Notes under the pieces: generated by a model | Database searches by the model: none | What the model was told of the DNA's origin: nothing | Seen by the model: the letters and a program-made list of their open reading frames with translations, nothing else | Program-made: the position numbers and the translations under genes | From: Dehalococcoidia bacterium | Lineage (GTDB): Bacteria; Chloroflexota; Dehalococcoidia; DSTF01; WHTK01 | Length of the DNA stretch: 35,255 nt | NCBI GenBank assembly: GCA_009377745.1 | Contig: WHTK01000033.1 | Location: 1 to 35,255, forward strand | Direction: 5' to 3' | Shown: piece after piece, positions 30,944 to 35,255 of the stretch | How positions within the stretch are numbered: position 1 is the stretch's first letter | How the letters are laid out: every line of letters starts with the position of its first letter

Positions 30944-31372
30944 TCAGAAAGGCAGGACCTTGACGGGCGCGTGCTGCGCGGTCTCGCCGGTCCGGTGGCT
31001 CTTCACCAGCTGGCCGTCGATGATCCTGTCGGACCCTTGCTCCGTGCCGACGCGCAGCATGATGAGCTTCTGGTCGCCGGAGCTGTGGAACCAGTAGTTA
31101 GTGCCCTTGGGCAGGAAGACACCCTCAAGCGCCTTGACCTCGATGATGTTGTCGTCATTTTCCAGGCGGAACTCGGCCTTGCCCTGGAGGATGAAGAAGG
31201 TGTGATCCTCGGCCGGGTGGCAGTGAAGTTTGTTCTCTCCGCCTTCTAGGTAGCGCTTGATGACGCCGGAAAGCTCGTCCGAGCCGGGCAGGACGAGATC
31301 GCCCTTGCCGGCAAGAATGTCATCGTTGATGTACTCGAATACTTTGGCCTGGGTCTTGTTCGTGGTTGTCAT
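30944..31372 (-). CDS. Cupin-domain protein
   Basis: The 142-aa product has a single cupin barrel: the first motif GGENKLHCHPAEDHTFFILQGKAEF (two His and a Glu-like ligand set) and the second motif around PKGTNYWFHSSGD. Single-domain cupins of this kind may be dioxygenases, isomerases or sugar- or ligand-binding proteins. AAGGAG lies 6 nt before the ATG. It sits 36 bp upstream of the amidohydrolase gene and 35 bp after the binding-protein gene. Confidence 0.85.
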   Translation of the reverse strand: MTTTNKTQAKVFEYINDDILAGKGDLVLPGSDELSGVIKRYLEGGENKLHCHPAEDHTFFILQGKAEFRLENDDNIIEVKALEGVFLPKGTNYWFHSSGDQKLIMLRVGTEQGSDRIIDGQLVKSHRTGETAQHAPVKVLPF

Positions 31373-31407
31373 TGGTCTCCTTCTATCGAATCGTTTGGCG
31401 CCGCTTG

Positions 31408-33228
31408 CTATACGCCGTTGCGTCTCGGCATGTCCTGAGCCAGCCAGACCTTTTCGCCGCCTGTCTGGTTCTCGAAGTCTATGTAGTTGAAGTTATGCAC
31501 CCATGGCTGCCAGAAAGTCCAGGTGGCGAAGGTGTGCCGCCGCGGCAGGACGTAAAATTCCTTGGCGATGTGCCGCTGCCACTCTTTGATGATCTCGCCG
31601 CGCTTCTGGGGGTCGAATTCGCGGCGCTGGCGCAGGATGATCTGGTCCATCTGCGGGTCATTCCAGACAGCCTGGCGCCCCTTGCTGTAGTAGAGATTGA
31701 AGAGCACGTGCTCGGGGTCGTTTGCGCTGCCGGCGCCGGATGAGGTGCCATTCATGCCTTTCATGTTAGGCGCGTACACGACGTTATCGTAGTACTCAGC
31801 CCTTTGCAGCCAGTTCTCTTTGACATCAATAAAGCCCGACTTCTTGTAGTAGTCGACCTGGAGCCGGATCGGCTCCTCATTGCTGCCGGTGAGAGCGTTC
31901 ATGGGTATCTCGAAGCCGTCCGGGTAGCCGGCGGCTTCTACCAGCTTTTTCGCCGCGGCCACGTCGTAGAGGTAGTTGCTCGAAGCTTCGCCAAGCTCGC
32001 CCTTTCGCGGGTCAAGCCAGAAGCTCAAGATGCGCGGCGAGTGGGTTGTGAAGCTGATGTCAACCTCGATACCAGCGGCGGCGAAGGCCTCGCGGTTGCT
32101 GGTGAAGTCAACGATGGCGTCGAAGTCGATGGTCTTCTGGAGGGCGATCCGGATGCGGTTGTCCTTCCAGGGGGCCGTCATTGCTTCAACCTTGCCGAAC
32201 GAGGCGTAGGGGATGGCGAAGGGGATGAGCTCGTTCGTGCCGAGGATAGAGTCCGGCGAGTCCTTGCGCATGCTCAGGACTTCGCGGTTGGCCGGGGCGT
32301 AAGAGATGACGTTCTTGGCTAAGAACTGGGCATAGCGGTTCGACGCTTCCGGGATGATCGGATAGTGCCAGCGGTCGATAAACGCCTTACCGCCCCAGTA
32401 GTCATCGAAGCGCTTGAACTCTCGCGTAATCGAAGGCTGAACCTTGTCGACGATGCGGTAGTTGGTGCCGATCTGCTTGGTGTGCAGCAGGTCCGGATCG
32501 CGGTTGAGCTCCTTGGGGACGATCTTGAAGCCATAGTCCCGGGATAGCATGCGGGTCATGAAAGCCGCGTAAGGCTCCTTCATCTTGATCACGACATGGC
32601 GCGGGTCCGGGTACTCAAGCTTGTCGACCGTGTCGACGAGGGGTAGCCGGTTGGTGCCGACCTCCATGAAGCGTTCGATGGTTGTCTTCCAGTCGTCGAT
32701 GTCCATCACGCGGCCGTTCACCGGCGCGATGGGGTGGAATTTCACGCCCTGCCGCAGGGTCCAGGTGTAGGTGAGGCCATCGTTGGCCAGCTCCCAGTCG
32801 GAAGCAAGGTTGGGCATGGTCTCGTAGTACTCGGGGGAGCCGGGCGCGATGCCAGGGCCGCGGTTGTAGCGGAAGGGGTACTCGTAGCCCGCGTCGTTGA
32901 AGGCGTCGTTGACGGAGGCCGTCGAGAGGTAGGGGTCCCAGCTTGAGCTCAGATCGGCCGGCTCGCTGTCGGGCCAGATGCCGCCGGCGACCGCCTGGTC
33001 CGTCTCGTCGGCGAGCTTCCAGTTGTCGCCGTAGTAGACAACGGCGCCCGGCTTTCTAACGGAGCTCGGGTCGACAGTGAGGACTTGCGGGGTAGAATCG
33101 CCGCCGCCACCGCAGGCGATCAGCGTGGCAGCTCCACCGGCGCCAGCCGCGGCCGTGGCGAGGAATCTGCGGCGAGAAACCTGCCTCCCGGCGTAGGTGG
33201 CCGACCAGGAACGCGAATCCGGCGCCAT
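31408..33228 (-). CDS. ABC-transporter substrate-binding lipoprotein, family 5, Tat-exported
   Basis: The 606-aa product is a DppA/OppA-type solute-binding protein. A twin-arginine signal (SRRRFLATAAAGAGG, residues 18-32) is followed by a lipobox LIAC with Cys39, so it is exported folded and lipid-anchored. The SBP_bac_5 body contains LASDWELANDGLTYTWTLRQGVKFH and a late IIKEWQRHIAKEFYVLPRR. No permease or ATPase gene is in the operon, so it must use a transporter encoded elsewhere. A GGGGGAAAG-type ribosome site precedes the ATG. It is the first gene of the operon, behind the promoter at 33288-33316. Confidence 0.92.
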   Translation of the reverse strand: MAPDSRSWSATYAGRQVSRRRFLATAAAGAGGAATLIACGGGGDSTPQVLTVDPSSVRKPGAVVYYGDNWKLADETDQAVAGGIWPDSEPADLSSSWDPYLSTASVNDAFNDAGYEYPFRYNRGPGIAPGSPEYYETMPNLASDWELANDGLTYTWTLRQGVKFHPIAPVNGRVMDIDDWKTTIERFMEVGTNRLPLVDTVDKLEYPDPRHVVIKMKEPYAAFMTRMLSRDYGFKIVPKELNRDPDLLHTKQIGTNYRIVDKVQPSITREFKRFDDYWGGKAFIDRWHYPIIPEASNRYAQFLAKNVISYAPANREVLSMRKDSPDSILGTNELIPFAIPYASFGKVEAMTAPWKDNRIRIALQKTIDFDAIVDFTSNREAFAAAGIEVDISFTTHSPRILSFWLDPRKGELGEASSNYLYDVAAAKKLVEAAGYPDGFEIPMNALTGSNEEPIRLQVDYYKKSGFIDVKENWLQRAEYYDNVVYAPNMKGMNGTSSGAGSANDPEHVLFNLYYSKGRQAVWNDPQMDQIILRQRREFDPQKRGEIIKEWQRHIAKEFYVLPRRHTFATWTFWQPWVHNFNYIDFENQTGGEKVWLAQDMPRRNGV

Positions 33229-33287
33229 TTCTTTCCCCCTCTGAGCGAATCAACGCTCCGCTAACAGGCTGGTGGGCATCTGCGGCG

Positions 33288-33316
33288 AGCCTAGGTGGGG
33301 TAAACACCCCTGTCAA
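33288..33316 (-). promoter_or_regulatory. Promoter of the catabolic operon with palindrome in the spacer
   Basis: On the minus strand: TTGACA (33311-33316), a 17-bp spacer, TAGGCT (33288-33293). The -35 is perfect. The spacer holds the palindrome GGGGT-GTTT-ACCCC (33297-33310), placed so that a bound regulator would block RNA polymerase. It is about 60 bp upstream of the binding-protein ATG. Confidence 0.65.
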
Positions 33317-33404
33317 TACAACTTGAGGTTATCTCTATTGTTTTGCAACGCGTGCTATCGTGTTGCCGGCCGGGCGTTGCCTGGAATTCGACCGACGAGG
33401 ATGG

Positions 33405-34412
33405 ATGATGAAAGTTCTGGCCGGCTCCCGCGCGCGTCCCGAGGAGTATGAGCCTCTACGTCAGGCGGGCCACGAGGTAGTCCTGGCGCCCTTCGGGGGA
33501 GCACGGCGCGGCCCCATTAGCGATGAGCTTCTGACGATTAGCCGGGACGCCGACCTCGCCCTCGGTGTTAACCTGCCGCGCCGGGCGATGGCGGAGGCGC
33601 CAAGGCTCAGGGCGCTCGTGACCACGTCGATCGGTATCGAACGCGTGGACGTGGAGTCGGCCACGGACCTGGGGATTCTTGTCTGCAACAGTCCTTCGCC
33701 GGAGAACTTCAACGGCGTGGCGGAGGCGACCGTGGGCTTGTTGATTGCGCTCTCTCTGGGGCTCAAACGCAAGGAAGCCAGCCTGCGAGTGCGGGGCTGG
33801 GGTCAGGATTCGGACCGGGGCGGGCTGCTGATGGGGCGGACGCTGGGTCTGGTGGGGCTGGGGAGGATTGCCGCCGGCGTGGCGCAGCGGCTCCAGGATT
33901 GGGGTGTGCGGCTGATCGCTTATTCGCCGCGAACTCCCCAAGAGCGGTTCGAGTCCTTGAAGGTGGAGCGGGCCGAGTCCCTGGATGACGTATTTCGCGA
34001 CTCAGACTTTGTCAGCATCCACGTTGTGGCGACACCGGAGACGCGCAACCTCATTGGCGAGCGCCAGCTGCGACTGATGAAGCCAACAGCCTACCTGGTC
34101 AACACGTCCAGGGGGCAGGTGATTGAAGAGGCGGCGTTGGAAGTAGCGCTGCGCGAGAAGTGGATCGCGGGGGCAGCCCTGGATGTGTTCGCGGAGGAGC
34201 CCCTGGCTCTGGAGAGCCCGCTGCGTGACCTCGACCCGGAGCGCGTAATCCTCACGCCGCACGCGATGAGCCACACGTGGGAGAGCCGGGCCGGCGGTTT
34301 GAGAATGGCGATGGAGAGCGCCCTGCTGATCCTCTCCGGCGAGGCGCCCGGGACGGTCGTTAATCCGGCGGCGCTGCCCCTGTGGCGGGAGCGATTCATC
34401 GCGGTAGCGTAG
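33405..34412 (+). CDS. D-2-hydroxyacid dehydrogenase family protein
   Basis: The 335-aa product is an NAD-dependent 2-hydroxyacid dehydrogenase (phosphoglycerate dehydrogenase/glyoxylate reductase fold). The nucleotide motif is GLVGLGRIAAGVA (the last Gly of GxGxxG is Ala). The catalytic Arg is in the SIGIERVDV region, SRGQVIEEAAL follows, and the catalytic His is in TPHAMSH. Substrates are 2-hydroxy- or 2-keto-acids, not defined. I start at ATGATGAAA (33405), where relatives begin (MKVL), rather than the longer frame at 33360. It is divergent from the catabolic operon and ends 26 bp before a tRNA on the other strand. Confidence 0.88.
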   Translation: MMKVLAGSRARPEEYEPLRQAGHEVVLAPFGGARRGPISDELLTISRDADLALGVNLPRRAMAEAPRLRALVTTSIGIERVDVESATDLGILVCNSPSPENFNGVAEATVGLLIALSLGLKRKEASLRVRGWGQDSDRGGLLMGRTLGLVGLGRIAAGVAQRLQDWGVRLIAYSPRTPQERFESLKVERAESLDDVFRDSDFVSIHVVATPETRNLIGERQLRLMKPTAYLVNTSRGQVIEEAALEVALREKWIAGAALDVFAEEPLALESPLRDLDPERVILTPHAMSHTWESRAGGLRMAMESALLILSGEAPGTVVNPAALPLWRERFIAVA

Positions 34413-34437
34413 GCGCGCGCCGTGATCGCCATGCTGG

Positions 34438-34515
34438 TGGTCGGGGTGCCCAGATTCGAACTGGGGGCCTCCTGGTCCCAAACCAGGCGCTCTGACCTGA
34501 CTGAGCTACACCCCG
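34438..34515 (-). tRNA. tRNA-Pro (anticodon UGG), CCA encoded
   Basis: The minus strand folds into a full cloverleaf. The acceptor stem is CGGGGTG with CACCCCG, the discriminator is A and CCA is encoded. The D arm contains AGCTCAGTCAGGTCAGAGC. The anticodon arm is CCTGG-TTTGGGA-CCAGG with anticodon TGG. The T arm is CCCAG-TTCGAAT-CTGGG. UGG reads proline codons CCA and, by wobble, CCG. Confidence 0.96.
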
Positions 34516-34834
34516 AATTGAGCTTGATGCGAATCGACAGCATGAGGTGGCGTGATTCGCGGCTGCGGTGTTCATAGTAGCAGGACGTTGGCGAATCCGG
34601 CTTGGGAGCGGTGGGCCGGCCTGAGCGACGGGCTCGGAGGCTTGCCTATCTTTTCGGGGCCTAAGCAGCCATACTGGCCGGGCAGCTACTTCCTCCAGGC
34701 CGCTCTCTTTCGCGGGCGGCAGCTCCTTCGGACTGAGCCGGGGAACTCAGGTAGCGTCCTCAGTCAGAGGTACTCGCCCGAAGCAAGGGGCTCAGCCTCG
34801 ATTAGCCGCTCGATGCAGATCGGACGAGAAAGAT
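34516..34834. other. Intergenic region with no supported gene
   Basis: The open frames here lack starts and ribosome sites. A weak inverted repeat, CGAATC...GATTCG (about 34531-34560), is the only structure seen. It presumably holds the tRNA promoter on the minus strand, but I cannot point to good hexamers. Confidence 0.4.
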
Positions 34835-35107
34835 TTGGTACACGTGATCGAAAAGGTACGGATTTCCTTCGAACCCTCTTTCCAGGACGACCCTTCGCCG
34901 CACGTGGTCGTCCTCAATCCAGGCGTCCTACCGTTTGCTCTGCGCAGCCAGGTGGCGCGCTTTGGCCTGGTTGAGACCGCGGACGGGAAATCGACCTTGT
35001 CCGGCAACCTCAAAGGCAATCGCGGTGGCTTCACCCAGATGATCGAGTCTTACGGGGTCGAGATCGAGGTCGTCCGCAGCGACCGGCAGATCGCGGCGTC
35101 CGCCTAA
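34835..35107 (+). CDS. Small protein of unknown function, 90 aa
   Basis: The product reads HVIEKVRISFEPSFQDDP, VVVLNPGVLPFALRSQVARFG, and ends QMIESYGVEIEVVRSDR. The alternating hydrophobic strands suggest a small alpha/beta fold. The start is TTG at 34835 or GTG at 34844 after GAGAAAG. No family is recognised. Codon usage is GC-rich at third positions, like the neighbours. Confidence 0.5.
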   Translation: MVHVIEKVRISFEPSFQDDPSPHVVVLNPGVLPFALRSQVARFGLVETADGKSTLSGNLKGNRGGFTQMIESYGVEIEVVRSDRQIAASA

Positions 35108-35147
35108 ACAACCGCTGGGCTGAGAGCGAAGGCCCGGCCGCGCGGAG

Positions 35148-35252
35148 CTAGTCCGGCTCAGGGCAGGTGGGGCAAACCCAGGCCTCGCCGTGGCCAAAGC
35201 CGCATTTAGGGCACTCCCAGCTGGTCGAGGCCGGTAGCCAGTTGTTGCGCAT
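35148..35252 (-). CDS. Tiny zinc-ribbon protein, 34 aa
   Basis: The peptide begins MRNNWLPASTSWECPKCG and ends EAWVCPTCPEPD: two CPxC knuckles 13 residues apart form a minimal zinc ribbon. The ATG at 35252 is directly preceded by an in-frame TGA at the very end of the window, so it could be the second gene of an operon whose upstream gene lies outside. Confidence 0.5.
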   Translation of the reverse strand: MRNNWLPASTSWECPKCGFGHGEAWVCPTCPEPD

Positions 35253-35255
35253 TCA

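Noticed and set aside
34438..34515. Integration site (attB) at the tRNA-Pro gene
   Set aside because: No integrase and no repeat of the tRNA 3' end were seen in the window.

Overview
The window is GC-rich, densely coded bacterial chromosome. The gene mix is Rieske and CitE-type catabolic genes, an MmgE/PrpD protein, a Tat-exported family 5 solute-binding lipoprotein, a KamB-like rRNA methyltransferase, a BTAD regulator and many dispersed palindromic repeats. This suggests a Chloroflexota-like (perhaps Dehalococcoidia-related) or other high-GC environmental bacterium, probably from a metagenome assembly. The lineage is inferred from gene content only.

Layout. 1-575 has no gene and holds three kinds of REP-like palindrome. 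576-4708 is all minus strand: a Rieske ring-hydroxylating oxygenase cut by an in-frame amber codon, a CitE-like lyase, a KamB/NpmA-family methyltransferase and an anchored HELGH metalloprotease. 4891-7429 is an accessory island bounded by two 43-bp direct repeats. It carries a decayed IS1595-type transposase, a 259-aa protein of unknown function and a 53-aa basic ORF. 7437-9498 is a MarR regulator divergent from purA; the purA leader is highly structured. 9693-12944 holds a DHA2 drug-efflux pump with its divergent MarR regulator, then mug overlapped by a zinc-ribbon membrane protein. 12936-17132 holds tandem 44-bp repeats, dapA, a Nudix hydrolase, asd (dapA and asd act in consecutive steps of lysine/DAP synthesis) and a frameshifted MFS transporter.

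17251-18325 is the most unusual region. A single-domain GIY-YIG nuclease gene has a ~100-bp imperfect palindrome upstream. Downstream, its own 3' end plus half of that palindrome is tandemly repeated about every 200 bp. Then come a frameshifted MmgE/PrpD gene, a DUF3761-like anchored protein, a small zinc ribbon, a Cys/Gly-repeat surface protein, a 77-aa protein and a frameshifted BTAD regulator (18330-23485). 23928-26100 is a run of four very small membrane proteins followed by a soluble PAS histidine kinase.

26310-29022 resembles the srsABC phenolic-lipid cluster of Streptomyces: a flavoprotein hydroxylase-like gene convergent with a type III polyketide synthase and an isoprenylcysteine-type methyltransferase. 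29090-33228 is a five-gene catabolic operon (solute-binding protein, cupin, amidohydrolase, Rieske ferredoxin, small acidic protein) behind a TTGACA-17-TAGGCT promoter whose spacer is a palindrome. The right end has a 2-hydroxyacid dehydrogenase, tRNA-Pro(UGG) and two small ORFs.

Five genes carry one or more base-level disruptions (Rieske, transposase, MFS, PrpD, BTAD). This is either real decay or residual consensus error, and it should be settled against reads before any of them is called a pseudogene.
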